Positions 52,952 through 62,063 of a stretch of DNA of 64,000 bases are shown here, piece after piece. The stretch comes from Planctomycetales bacterium (lineage in GTDB: Bacteria; Planctomycetota; Planctomycetia; Planctomycetales; Planctomycetaceae). The stretch lies in assembly GCA_026400835.1 (NCBI GenBank), contig JAPLOA010000070.1, forward strand, positions 1-64,000. Reading direction: 5' to 3'. A program made the translations under genes and the position numbers. The notes beneath the pieces are model-generated. The model searched no databases. It was given only the letters and a program-made list of their open reading frames with translations, and was not told where the DNA came from. Each line of letters starts with the position of its first letter. Position 1 is the stretch's first letter.

Positions 52952-54952
52952 TCAAAACATAGTCAGAACCAGAACAACCGCTGCCACAACCCCTGCCCAC
53001 ATGAATCCCGCATAGGACGAGACAACTCCGGTATGGAACTGCCGTGGTATCGAACTCAGTGCCCTGGGAATAGCGCCGATCGAATCAACGATGCAATCGA
53101 TCACTCCTCGATCAAAGACAGTCGCCAGTTTTGCGATGCCCACCAGCGGAAGAACGACCAGGGCCTTCAGGATCTCGTCGAGGAAGAACTTGCCCTGAGA
53201 AATCAGATACAGCGGCTTCATTGCACTCGCGATGGCTCCCGGAACCTTCGGAGAAGCGACGTAGAACATCCATGCCAGACCAATACCCGCGATCGCCACA
53301 ACGCTGCTCAGCGCCATGACACCCCAGTGAAGGTGTTGTGATTCCGGCGGAACCGGAGTCAGCCCCATCGTCTTCTGCAGATAATTTGCGAACAGGTGAG
53401 TTGGCCCGACAGCCAAACCGATCAACGCTGCACAGACCGCAAGAATTCGCAGTGGCCAGGCCATGATTGGAGTGGCTTCGTGAGGATGATGGCCTGCTTC
53501 CTCCGGGAATTTTTCAGGGCCGCAGAACGTCATGAAGTAGGCACGGAATGTGTAAAACGCTGTGAGGAACGCAGTTCCCGTTGCCACCGCCCAGATCACT
53601 CCGAAAAACAAGCCATGTTCTTTGCTGTGTGAAGCTTCAGCCAGAACGGCCAGGATGTCATCCTTACTCCAGAAACCAGCCAGCAGAGGAACTCCGGCGA
53701 GTGCTGCAGCACCGACCAGAAAAGTCCAGTGAGTGATCGGTAAAGCATGCTTCAGACCACTGAATCGACGCATGTCAATCACATCGCCCATCGCGTGCAT
53801 CACGCTGCCTGCAGCAAGGAACAGCAGGGCCTTAAAGAAGGCATGAGTAAACAAGTGGAACATGCCTGCGGTTACTGCGGGTGTTACCAGTTCCGCACTG
53901 GCTGCACCGCAGCCCAATGCCATAAACATAAAGCCGAGCTGACTGACTGTGGAGTAGGCCAGGACACGTTTCAGGTCCATTTGTGTGAGTGCGGTCAGAG
54001 CGGCGATTGCTGCTGTGGCAGCACCGATTGCGGACACAGCGAGCTGAGCATTGGGGGCCATGACAAAGAGCGGCGTACAGCGAGCGACCAGATAAACTCC
54101 GGCGGTCACCATTGTTGCAGCATGAATCAGGGCGCTGACAGGGGTTGGCCCTTCCATCGCATCGGGCAACCACACCTGAAGCGGGAACTGAGCTGATTTG
54201 CCCATGGCTCCCAGAAACAGGCAGAAACAAATCAACTGGATGACTCCGGGATTCTTGACTTCGACGGCCGCGATGCGGGCTGAGTCACTCAGAACCGTCA
54301 CGAAATCCAGAGATCCAAAATTTGTCCAGATCAGGAAAATGCCCATGATCAGGCCGAAGTCACCTATTCGATTAACGACGAACGCTTTCTTGGCTGCGGC
54401 GGCCGCTGATGGCTTCTGAAACCAAAATCCGATCAGCAGGTAACTGCAAAGTCCCACCGCTTCCCAGAACACGAACAGTAAGGCAAAACTGCCCGAAAGA
54501 ACCAGCATGCACATCGAGAACACGAACATCGACACGGCCGCAAAAAATCGCGGGTAGCCAAGGTCATGACTCATGTATCCTGAACCAAACATCGACACCA
54601 GCAGGCTGACTCCCGTGACCATGCTGAGCATAATAGCAGTGATTGAATCGGCTCTGAGCTCAATGTTTGCATGCAGGTCGCCGACGTTGAGCCATTCGTA
54701 TCCTGAAACCAGGACCTGTGGTCCGGCGAAAGTGCCGATTTCACCCGGGTCAACGGCTGCTGATCCTATTGAAGGCAGTATCTTCAACAGCAGAATCAGG
54801 GAACAGACAAAAGAAACCGCCAGAGCCGACCAGCAGGGCAGGTGACTCTTGTAGCGCAGCAGCTTTGGGCCCAGCAATGCGGTAATGACTGCCGATGCCA
54901 GCGGAGCAACGGGAATCAGCCACAAAACCAGCTGTTGGATTTCTTCAGACAT
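52952..54952 (-). CDS. nuoL: NADH-quinone oxidoreductase subunit L
   Basis: The largest antiporter-like subunit of complex I, at the distal end of the membrane arm, 666 residues from ATG 54952 (a TTG at 54973 would add seven residues). Landmarks are FVFWEAVGLCSYLLIGFWF (Glu), the QVWLPDAMEGPTPVSALIHAATMVTAGVYLVAR block, and MFHLFTHAFFKALLFLAAGSVMHAMG. The C-terminal lateral helix and final anchor helix are present. It lies 53 bases after nuoK. Confidence 0.95.
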   Translation of the reverse strand: MSEEIQQLVLWLIPVAPLASAVITALLGPKLLRYKSHLPCWSALAVSFVCSLILLLKILPSIGSAAVDPGEIGTFAGPQVLVSGYEWLNVGDLHANIELRADSITAIMLSMVTGVSLLVSMFGSGYMSHDLGYPRFFAAVSMFVFSMCMLVLSGSFALLFVFWEAVGLCSYLLIGFWFQKPSAAAAAKKAFVVNRIGDFGLIMGIFLIWTNFGSLDFVTVLSDSARIAAVEVKNPGVIQLICFCLFLGAMGKSAQFPLQVWLPDAMEGPTPVSALIHAATMVTAGVYLVARCTPLFVMAPNAQLAVSAIGAATAAIAALTALTQMDLKRVLAYSTVSQLGFMFMALGCGAASAELVTPAVTAGMFHLFTHAFFKALLFLAAGSVMHAMGDVIDMRRFSGLKHALPITHWTFLVGAAALAGVPLLAGFWSKDDILAVLAEASHSKEHGLFFGVIWAVATGTAFLTAFYTFRAYFMTFCGPEKFPEEAGHHPHEATPIMAWPLRILAVCAALIGLAVGPTHLFANYLQKTMGLTPVPPESQHLHWGVMALSSVVAIAGIGLAWMFYVASPKVPGAIASAMKPLYLISQGKFFLDEILKALVVLPLVGIAKLATVFDRGVIDCIVDSIGAIPRALSSIPRQFHTGVVSSYAGFMWAGVVAAVVLVLTMF

Positions 54953-55026
54953 AGGAGACAACTCAAAACACAACGGTCAGACAAATTTCAAAATCAGACA
55001 CCGCAGAGGTCAGGGCCATAACTCTT

Positions 55027-55485
55027 TCAGGTTCGCGCAGAGGACGCACCGGCCGAAGACTTTGTTCGGGGTGGGTCTTTGGGTGCAATCCCGGCTGGAG
55101 TCAGTTTTGGCGTATCACCATAAGATCCGCTTCCATCATCAATCCGGGCTGGTGCATCCTGAACTGGTGCTGGCATATCCGGCTCTCGAAGTTCAGACCA
55201 AAGATTAATATCCAGCGAGTGCGACTTGCGATACAGCGACAACACCAAAGCTAATGCAAGGCCCGCTTCGCAGGCAGCCACTGTCAGAGTGAAGATCGTG
55301 AAGATCTGACCTTCCTGAGTCTGATGAATCCTGCCGAACGTCACGAGCGTCATCGACACACCGTGCATCATTAACTCTGCCGACAAGACCATCAGAATGA
55401 GGTTGCGACGAGTCAGAAAACCGATCGCGCCGAGGATGAACAACCCCGCACCGACCAATAGAAATCTCAAATCTTCTGGTGTCAT
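55027..55485 (-). CDS. nuoK: NADH-quinone oxidoreductase subunit K with C-terminal extension
   Basis: The three canonical helices occupy residues 1-90. Proton-path glutamates are in SAELMMHG (helix 2) and ACEAGLALAL (helix 3). At 152 residues it is about 50 longer than typical NuoK. The extra tail is Pro/Ala/Ser-rich and hydrophilic, without a recognisable domain, and follows a LDINLWSELREP segment. The start overlaps the nuoJ stop by four bases (ATGA), indicating coupled translation. Confidence 0.94.
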   Translation of the reverse strand: MTPEDLRFLLVGAGLFILGAIGFLTRRNLILMVLSAELMMHGVSMTLVTFGRIHQTQEGQIFTIFTLTVAACEAGLALALVLSLYRKSHSLDINLWSELREPDMPAPVQDAPARIDDGSGSYGDTPKLTPAGIAPKDPPRTKSSAGASSART

Positions 55486-56345
55486 AATGCACCCTGTTCT
55501 CTACGCGGTGCGAGAGCGATTGCACCGATGCTGGCGACCAGCAAAAGTGTGCCCGCGAGTTCCACGGCAAACAAATAATCGCTGAACAAAGAACGTCCAA
55601 GACCCTTCAAGTCACCCACGGCATGTTCAGGGTCTGCTGAACTAAGAAGGTTACCAGGTACTGCTGGTTTCTCTTCAGGTGCATCAGGAGGAGGAGTTGG
55701 ACCTCCCGCTGGAGCACCTGAACCTGATGCTTGCATCATGGCTGACATGTTTGGTTGCGCTGGAGCCACTTCGTCGCTTGCTCCCTTCGCTTTTGCGACA
55801 ACAATCGGTACCCCGATCTCCAGTTTCTCCTGCTGAAGAGTCATGGCAACAGCACCCAGCAATACAAAGGCTGAAATGGTTGCCATCACTGATTGACCGG
55901 ATTTCTGGTCGTAACCGGCAGCACCACTTTGCTGAGCCAACATGATGACAAACAGGAACGTGACGATCACCGCACCTGCGTAGACGATGATGGTGGCCGC
56001 AGCCAAAAACGGCGCACTCTGGAGAAGAAAAAGACCGCAGGTGGCGAGGGTTGCCAGAGCAAACCACAGGGCTGCATAGACCGGGTTCTTCGCAGTAATC
56101 ATCAGCACTCCGCAGAGGAGGGCACTGACTGCAAAGACCCAAAACATGACTTCGTCAGCTAATTGGGTCTGAGGCTTTCCGCAGGACAGACAGAATGCAA
56201 AGAGTCCTGCAGCCGTGAACAAAAGCCCGGGAATCTTCGGCCGCGTTGAACCGGCTTGCCTTCCGGGCATCAGCCAGAGAACCCCGACAGCCCAGAGCAC
56301 GAGGCCGACGACTGTCATTGGGTGTGCTTGTAACCAGTCCATCAT
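55482..56345 (-). CDS. nuoJ: NADH-quinone oxidoreductase subunit J with extra N-terminal helices and insertion
   Basis: The NuoJ core runs from about residue 66 (FWVFAVSALLCGVLMITAKNPVYAALWF) through the pi-bulge helix block IIVYAGAVIVTFLFVIML near 120-136. Residues 1-60 add two hydrophobic helices (about 12-27 and 38-56) not found in typical NuoJ of 165-200 residues. A hydrophilic Pro/Ala/Met-rich insertion spans about 185-245, before the last helix (FAVELAGTLLLVASIGAIALAP). The total length is 287. It overlaps nuoI and nuoK by four bases each. Confidence 0.94.
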   Translation of the reverse strand: MMDWLQAHPMTVVGLVLWAVGVLWLMPGRQAGSTRPKIPGLLFTAAGLFAFCLSCGKPQTQLADEVMFWVFAVSALLCGVLMITAKNPVYAALWFALATLATCGLFLLQSAPFLAAATIIVYAGAVIVTFLFVIMLAQQSGAAGYDQKSGQSVMATISAFVLLGAVAMTLQQEKLEIGVPIVVAKAKGASDEVAPAQPNMSAMMQASGSGAPAGGPTPPPDAPEEKPAVPGNLLSSADPEHAVGDLKGLGRSLFSDYLFAVELAGTLLLVASIGAIALAPRREQGAL

Positions 56346-57013
56346 GAGTTGGCTCCCAGGCTGCCCTTGATCACACCCGCAGTTGGATTCCTGGCAGATC
56401 GATCTGAGTCAGGGACGACGGTGGCCGGACCAAGAGTCGGCAGAGATGCAAATTCCGCAGCAGGTCCCAGAATGCCGCGCCGAGTTCGGACCGGATCTCT
56501 TGGGTTGTCTTTTGTTTTGTCGTAAACGCTAAGCAGTTTTTCACGATCAAACATCAACGCGTCGCGAGTTTCGCCGGTCAGATCGTAAATATGAGTCAGC
56601 TCGATCGCATCTACCGGGCAAGCTTCCTCACACATTCCACAGTAGATGCAGCGCAGTTCATCCAGCACAAACGACTTCGGAAACTTATCGCGGTCCGGCC
56701 ATTCGGGAGGCGCTGCCTGAGCTTCAATCGAGATGCAGTTCGCGGGACAGGCGGTGGCACACATCATGCAGGCCACACACTTCACGCGATCTTTTTCATC
56801 CCGATTCAGCCGGTGGACGCCTCTGTAGTGCAGAGGCAGATCGGGCTTCTGTTCCGGGTATTGCTGCGTCACCGGGGCTCGATCGGTCACATGCTTCAGG
56901 GTCGTTTTCAGACCCTTCATAATGGCCGGAACAAACGTGGATTCCCAGAAGCCCAATTGAGGCTCCTCCACCCACGCTACCGTCTTCTTCGGTTTCGCTT
57001 TTGTTTCAGTCAT
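56342..57013 (-). CDS. nuoI: NADH-quinone oxidoreductase subunit I
   Basis: A ferredoxin-like subunit that carries electrons through clusters N6a and N6b towards N2. The two 4Fe-4S motifs are CVACMMCATACP (Cys79, 82, 85, 89) and CIYCGMCEEACP (Cys122, 125, 128, 132). The 223 residues include a C-terminal extension of about 60 residues beyond the second motif. Upstream lies a 76-base gap with heptamer repeats before nuoH ends. Confidence 0.95.
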   Translation of the reverse strand: MTETKAKPKKTVAWVEEPQLGFWESTFVPAIMKGLKTTLKHVTDRAPVTQQYPEQKPDLPLHYRGVHRLNRDEKDRVKCVACMMCATACPANCISIEAQAAPPEWPDRDKFPKSFVLDELRCIYCGMCEEACPVDAIELTHIYDLTGETRDALMFDREKLLSVYDKTKDNPRDPVRTRRGILGPAAEFASLPTLGPATVVPDSDRSARNPTAGVIKGSLGANS

Positions 57014-57022
57014 AAGAGTAGA

Positions 57023-57050
57023 TTTTCAGTTTTCAGTTTTCAGTTTTCAG
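57023..57050. repeat. Four tandem ttttcag heptamers between nuoH and nuoI
   Basis: The units are at 57023-57029, 57030-57036, 57037-57043 and 57044-57050, identical. They are followed by AT-rich sequence with atttcaaatctgaaat-like palindromes, which recur at 60066-60105 between nuoF and nuoG. Confidence 0.9.
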
Positions 57051-57089
57051 TGTTCTGATAATCTCAAATTCGAAATTTCAAATCTGAAA

Positions 57090-58286
57090 TCAATGATGTC
57101 CGGCAGCGTGGCCGTGACCATGAGCGACCGCAGCAGCCTTTTTCTTTGGCTTCACATAACCAGGCCGTGCAGCCAGTTCCGCCTCTCGAAGATTCGCACT
57201 GATGACGCCCCAGGCTGCGAACAGTCCGAGTGAACCGACGAACAACCACCAACGATTGAACCCAAATTGCATGCAGAACATGACCATGACCAAATTGGCA
57301 AGCGACAGCGGGATCATGACCTTCCACGCCAGTTCCATCAATTGGTCAAACCGGAATCGAGGAATTGTCCAGCGAAGCATGATCATCAGGCAGATGAATG
57401 AAAACGCCTTGCCGAACAAGACGAGTAGCTTCACCAGCCATACTCCTGGATAATTACTGGTCGCTTCCGCGATGAATGGCAGGTTCCAGCCTCCGAGGAA
57501 CAGGATCGAGGTCAGGAAACTGATAGTGATCATGTGCGTGTATTCGCCAAGGAAGAACAACGCCCATTTCAACGCGCTGTATTCCGTGTGCCAGCCACCG
57601 ATCAGTTCCTGTTCACACTCTGCAAGGTCGAATGGCAATCGGTTGGCTTCTGCGAGAGACGCTGTGAAGAACATGATTGCGGCCAAAGGCTGGAACCAGA
57701 TGTTCCAACTCATGATCCCGCCCTGAGTCTGCTGATGCATCAACTCTTCAAGGTTGAGTGTTCCTGACATCAGTGCCAGCCCAAGCACTGACATCCCCAG
57801 CGGAATCTCGTAGCTCACGACCTGAGCACTGGCTCGCATCGCACCCAGAGCACTGTACTTGTTGTTCGATGCCCAGCCGCCCAGAACAATTCCGTAGACA
57901 CCAAGGCTGGTGATGGCGAAGATGAAAATCAAACCGATGTTGATATTCGGAGCAATGATGAAACGCAGGAAGCCGGGAACCGAATCGTCGACAGGGCCGA
58001 ATGGCACTACGGCAAACGCCATCATCGCGGTAAACACGGACAGTGCAGGGGCCAATAAGTAAAGCACTTTGTCGACATGCGGCGGAACGACTTCTTCTTT
58101 CAAAAGCAGTTTGATGCCGTCAGCCAGAGGCTGGAACAGCCCCATGGGACCCACGCGGTTGGGACCAATGCGGTCCTGCATCCAGGCCGACAATTTGCGT
58201 TCGAGCAGAATCAAATAGTTACAAACCCCCGGAATCGCCGCGACGACAACACCGATGGTCAAAAGAGTAATCAGAATCTCTGGCAT
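57090..58286 (-). CDS. nuoH: NADH-quinone oxidoreductase subunit H
   Basis: The membrane subunit at the quinone-binding interface. I start at ATG 58286, which has GAGGA about 11 bases upstream; the frame extends to a TTG at 58310. The 398 residues show ERKLSAWMQDRIGPNRVGPMGLFQPLADGIKLL, then FAEANRLPFDLAE-like sequence (AEANRLPFDLAECEQELIGGWHTEYS) and a His/Gly-rich tail (AVAHGHGHAAGHH). The His-rich tail is unusual for the family. Confidence 0.95.
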   Translation of the reverse strand: MPEILITLLTIGVVVAAIPGVCNYLILLERKLSAWMQDRIGPNRVGPMGLFQPLADGIKLLLKEEVVPPHVDKVLYLLAPALSVFTAMMAFAVVPFGPVDDSVPGFLRFIIAPNINIGLIFIFAITSLGVYGIVLGGWASNNKYSALGAMRASAQVVSYEIPLGMSVLGLALMSGTLNLEELMHQQTQGGIMSWNIWFQPLAAIMFFTASLAEANRLPFDLAECEQELIGGWHTEYSALKWALFFLGEYTHMITISFLTSILFLGGWNLPFIAEATSNYPGVWLVKLLVLFGKAFSFICLMIMLRWTIPRFRFDQLMELAWKVMIPLSLANLVMVMFCMQFGFNRWWLFVGSLGLFAAWGVISANLREAELAARPGYVKPKKKAAAVAHGHGHAAGHH

Positions 58287-58393
58287 AAAATTTATGTCCT
58301 CATTCGGCAACCGGCAGGGCCAGATGAAGGTCCGCCGAGCCTTTGGCGATCAATCGGAAAGTTCTTGTTGAAACCTTCCGCTCACCTTTGTTT

Positions 58394-60049
58394 TCACACA
58401 GCGACGGCGGCCTCGTCCAAAAGAACGCCATTAACCTTCAGTTCCGCATTACCAATCACAGCCAGTGCCGGAATCGCTGCAGCAATCTCGCTTCGCAGTG
58501 TATCCGTCTGAATGAGTCCCGATCGTTCCGCAAGCTCCCACAGAAGTCGTCCATCCGGACGAGTCCCGTCAGGTCCTCGCACAGACCGACGAATCATTTG
58601 GGCAAGCCCCTTATGATTCACGAACACACCTTCACGCTCGACGAAGGTTCCCGAGGGCAGCACATGAGTCGCGTGCTTCAAAACCGGAGACGACAGGATG
58701 TCCTGCACAATCACAGTTTCGATCTTGCTGAATGCTTCCGCCTGAATCTCACTGATCCAGCCCTCCGGATCTCCGCCGACCAGATAGACCGCGCTGAATT
58801 TTCCGGTTGATGAAAGTCGAAGCAGTTCTTCAAATGGCATGACGTCGCCAGCAAAGTGGCTCAACACGGCTTCAACGCCAGAGCGATTAGGAGCCTTCTC
58901 GGCACGAATGGTGAACTTCACAGGCTCAACGACGTTGCCTTTGACGTCCTTCGGGAACTGATCGTCTTTGCCTTCGATGCGCACCGGCCCCATCGCCAGA
59001 GTGACTTCACCGGACAAGCTCTTCAGGAAGCCAGCCAGCAGATAGGCTTCTTCAACTGTCATCCATGGAGACAACACCGCTGCTACTTTACCCTTGCCCT
59101 GAGCCGCCTTTTTCAAGGCCGTTCGAACAGAAGCGAGGACTGAGTCAAAGTCAGACGACGTTACGTGTCCGTTCGTTCGTGCCTCTGGTGAGGTCAGACG
59201 CTGGTCAGAATGCGTGTACTTCCAGCCGAAGCGACCCTCGTCACACATGAAGTGTCCCTGAGCCTTTTCGTTCGTCCGCGGATGAAGTCGGTAGACACGC
59301 TCTTCATTCTGATCGACCGTTATGCTGCAACCAGTGCTGCAGCCGGGGCAGACAGATGACTGACTTTTCAGCCACCAGACACGCTGCTGATACAGGAAGT
59401 CTTTGCTGCAAAGTGCGCCTACCGGGCACAGGTCGACAACGTTTCCGGCCAGAGGGTTGTTTACCGGATGGCCAGGGAAAATGTCGATCTCTTCGTGGGA
59501 CCCACGGCTCACAACCTGCAGTTCAGCCGAGCCCGACACTTCGCGAGTAAACCGCACGCAGCGAGTACACATGATGCAGCGATCGGTGAACAGAGTGATC
59601 TGATCGCCGATATAAGTCTTGTCCGGCTTGATATTCTTCGGCTCATTCAGGCGACTGTAGCCTCGACCGTAGTTGAAGCTATAGTCCTGCAGGTAACATT
59701 CACCCGCCTGATCGCAGGTCGGGCAATCGAGCGGATGGTTCAGCAGCAGATATTCAAGCGTCGCTTTTCGCGCGTCTTTGACCTTCTGGCTGTCCGAAAT
59801 AATGACTGTTCCGTCTTTGGCCGGTGTCTGACAACCTGGAACCAGCTTGGGCTGCATTGCGACAGTCCCGTCCGGCTTTTTGTCGCCGACTTCCACAAGG
59901 CACATGCGACAACTGGCTACGACCGACAGAGCCGGATGCCAGCAGTAGGCCGGGATCTCAACGCCGACTTTTGAGGCTGCCTGAATACAGTTCAGCCGCT
60001 CACTCGCGCCGATCTCAACTTCTTTACCGTTTACTGTCACCGTTGCCAT
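58394..60049 (-). CDS. nuoG: NADH-quinone oxidoreductase subunit G (short form)
   Basis: Carries most of the iron-sulfur chain of the NADH module. By position the ligands are: N1b Cys36, 47, 50, 73; N5 His105 with Cys109, 112, 118; N4 Cys158, 161, 164, 208; and a fourth set Cys234, 237, 241, 269 that fits N7. The molybdopterin-oxidoreductase-like C-terminal part is short: the total is 551 residues against roughly 680-900 in most NuoG. It lies between nuoF (159-base repeat-containing gap) and nuoH. Confidence 0.95.
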   Translation of the reverse strand: MATVTVNGKEVEIGASERLNCIQAASKVGVEIPAYCWHPALSVVASCRMCLVEVGDKKPDGTVAMQPKLVPGCQTPAKDGTVIISDSQKVKDARKATLEYLLLNHPLDCPTCDQAGECYLQDYSFNYGRGYSRLNEPKNIKPDKTYIGDQITLFTDRCIMCTRCVRFTREVSGSAELQVVSRGSHEEIDIFPGHPVNNPLAGNVVDLCPVGALCSKDFLYQQRVWWLKSQSSVCPGCSTGCSITVDQNEERVYRLHPRTNEKAQGHFMCDEGRFGWKYTHSDQRLTSPEARTNGHVTSSDFDSVLASVRTALKKAAQGKGKVAAVLSPWMTVEEAYLLAGFLKSLSGEVTLAMGPVRIEGKDDQFPKDVKGNVVEPVKFTIRAEKAPNRSGVEAVLSHFAGDVMPFEELLRLSSTGKFSAVYLVGGDPEGWISEIQAEAFSKIETVIVQDILSSPVLKHATHVLPSGTFVEREGVFVNHKGLAQMIRRSVRGPDGTRPDGRLLWELAERSGLIQTDTLRSEIAAAIPALAVIGNAELKVNGVLLDEAAVAV

Positions 60050-60061
60050 GACGATCCCTGG

Positions 60062-60200
60062 TTCTGAATTTCAAATTTCAGATCTCAAATTTGAAATCTC
60101 AAATCACTCACAAAGTATCAGGAAAAAGTGTCAGGAACCCAGAATCTGCTGATCCGCCAAATTCCGGCGGACTTTCAGTTCCTGATGCCGGTTTTCCAAA
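60062..60200. repeat. Intra-operon palindromes between nuoF and nuoG
   Basis: 60066-60105 holds AT-rich atttcaaat/atttgaaat palindromes. 60121-60197 forms a longer imperfect palindrome whose outer arms (ggaaaaagtgtcaggaac at 60121-60138 and its inverse at 60178-60197) resemble the REP-like element at 1845-1922, with an inner tccgcc/ggcgga stem. No gene lies here. Confidence 0.7.
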
Positions 60201-60208
60201 CTCGTTGA

Positions 60209-61543
60209 CTAATGCGCTTCCATCAGCTTCTGAGCCGACGTCACCGTGGCTCGTTTGCTGTTGATGTATTCTTCGAAGTCACCTCGGAACTTACTGATCG
60301 CATTCTTCACCGGCCATGCAGCACCATCCGACAAACCACAAATTGTGGTCCCGGGAATAATGCCCATTGATCCGGCAACTTCCATCAGCAGATCCAGATC
60401 CTCAAGACGTCCCTGACCAGCCCGAATACGAGTCAGAATCTTTGTCATCCACGCTGTGCCTTCTCGGCATGGCGTACACTGACCACAGGATTCATGAGAC
60501 ATAAACCGGCAGCAATTGAACAACACATCCACCATGCTGGTCTGATCGTCAATGACAACGACCGCAGCCGTACCCAGCCCGAGGCAGCCAACTTTGCCAG
60601 GACCTGCAAAATCCAGTTTCGTATCGAACTCTTTGTCAGAGAGGAAACCCATGCTGATCCCGCCCGGAACGACAGCCTTGGCTTTTCGACCCTTCCAGAC
60701 ACCACCAGCATGCTCTTCGATCAATTCACGGGCCGTGACACCAAGTGGCAGTTCCACGCAGCAGGGCTTATTGACATGACCGCTGACACAATAGAGCTTC
60801 GGTCCGTAGCTGCCAGGGTCGCGAGGGTTGTTTGGATCAGGTGGCACCCCAATCGACTGAAACCACTCTTTGCCGCGATACAGAATGTGTGTCACGCAGC
60901 ACAGTGTTTCCACGTTGTTGACAATCGTGGGCTTGCGGAACAGACCTTCAATCGCCGGAAACGGCGGTTTAATCCGAGGCCATGCTCGCTTGCCTTCCAG
61001 GCTTTCAATCAGTCCTGTTTCTTCCCCGCAGATATAAGCGCCCGCACCACGATGCAGCACAATATCCAGATTGAAACCCGTACCCTTGATGTTCTTGCCC
61101 AGCAAACCTGCTGCGTAACATTCTTTAATCGCGGCATCCAGAGTTCGATAGCTGTGGCCATACTCATAGCGAAGGTAGAGATAGGCGTTGTTGGATTTGA
61201 TCGCATGGCAGGCGATCATGATTCCTTCTATCAGCTGATGCGGATCTTTCTCCATCAGGATACGATTGTTGAAGGTTCCTGGTTCACTTTCATCCGCGTT
61301 GATACACAGATAAATCGGACCCGGATGATCCTTGGGCAGGAAGGTCCATTTCAGACCGCACGGGAACCCCGCGCCGCCACGACCACGCAGGCCGGAATCT
61401 TTGACGACGTTAATGACATCAACCGGAGCCATGCTCAGGATCTCTTTGATCCGTGCGTAGCCACCGTCGGCCATGTATGTCTTTAGTGACGTACTGTCCG
61501 GCTTGTTGATTCGAGCAAAAAGTACGGGTTCGAACTTTGCCAC
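60209..61543 (-). CDS. nuoF: NADH-quinone oxidoreductase subunit F
   Basis: Binds NADH and FMN and holds cluster N3. FMN/NADH loops are GRGGAGFPCG at residues 54-63 and GAGAYICGEETGLIESLEGKR near 175-195. The N3 ligands are in ESCGQCTPCREGT and TICGLSDGAAWP. The 444-residue length is normal. It follows nuoE with a 29-base gap. Confidence 0.96.
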   Translation of the reverse strand: MAKFEPVLFARINKPDSTSLKTYMADGGYARIKEILSMAPVDVINVVKDSGLRGRGGAGFPCGLKWTFLPKDHPGPIYLCINADESEPGTFNNRILMEKDPHQLIEGIMIACHAIKSNNAYLYLRYEYGHSYRTLDAAIKECYAAGLLGKNIKGTGFNLDIVLHRGAGAYICGEETGLIESLEGKRAWPRIKPPFPAIEGLFRKPTIVNNVETLCCVTHILYRGKEWFQSIGVPPDPNNPRDPGSYGPKLYCVSGHVNKPCCVELPLGVTARELIEEHAGGVWKGRKAKAVVPGGISMGFLSDKEFDTKLDFAGPGKVGCLGLGTAAVVVIDDQTSMVDVLFNCCRFMSHESCGQCTPCREGTAWMTKILTRIRAGQGRLEDLDLLMEVAGSMGIIPGTTICGLSDGAAWPVKNAISKFRGDFEEYINSKRATVTSAQKLMEAH

Positions 61544-61572
61544 AACCGACCTCTGATCTGAATTGCCGCTGA

Positions 61573-62046
61573 TTACAGTTTCTCAATCAACGCAGCTACG
61601 GTTTCTGCATTCATATCCATGTGACATTCATCATCGACCAGGATGCACGGAGCCCCTTCGCAGGCTCCGAGACACTCTGCGAACTCCAGTGTCACCTTGC
61701 CATCGGCAGATGTCTGCCCCGGATGAACATGGAATTTGTTGCAGACTTTCTCCAGAACTTCTTCACCACCTCGAAGCATGCACGAAATGCTGCGGCAGAC
61801 CCAGATCCGGTGTTTACCGAGGGCGTGTTTTTCATCCTTAAAGAAGTTGTAAAACGACATGGTGTCGTGAACTTCAGAGGGATGCAGCTCAAGCAGTTCG
61901 GCAATCTCTTCGATTGCTCCCGTTGATACCGCCCGCATGGCATCGTGCACCATGTGCAGGGCCGGCAGAGTCACAGCTCGCTTGTTTGGATACTTTGGAA
62001 ACTCCTGGCGAATCCGCTCACGGAGTTGTTCACTGAGAACACTCAT
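61573..62046 (-). CDS. nuoE: NADH-quinone oxidoreductase subunit E
   Basis: A thioredoxin-fold subunit with the 2Fe-2S cluster N1a. Ligands are Cys84 and Cys89 (CRSISC) and Cys125 and Cys129 (CLGAC). The 157 residues match the family. It lies 17 bases from nuoD. Confidence 0.95.
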   Translation of the reverse strand: MSVLSEQLRERIRQEFPKYPNKRAVTLPALHMVHDAMRAVSTGAIEEIAELLELHPSEVHDTMSFYNFFKDEKHALGKHRIWVCRSISCMLRGGEEVLEKVCNKFHVHPGQTSADGKVTLEFAECLGACEGAPCILVDDECHMDMNAETVAALIEKL

Positions 62047-62063
62047 TTCACAACAGCCCCTGT

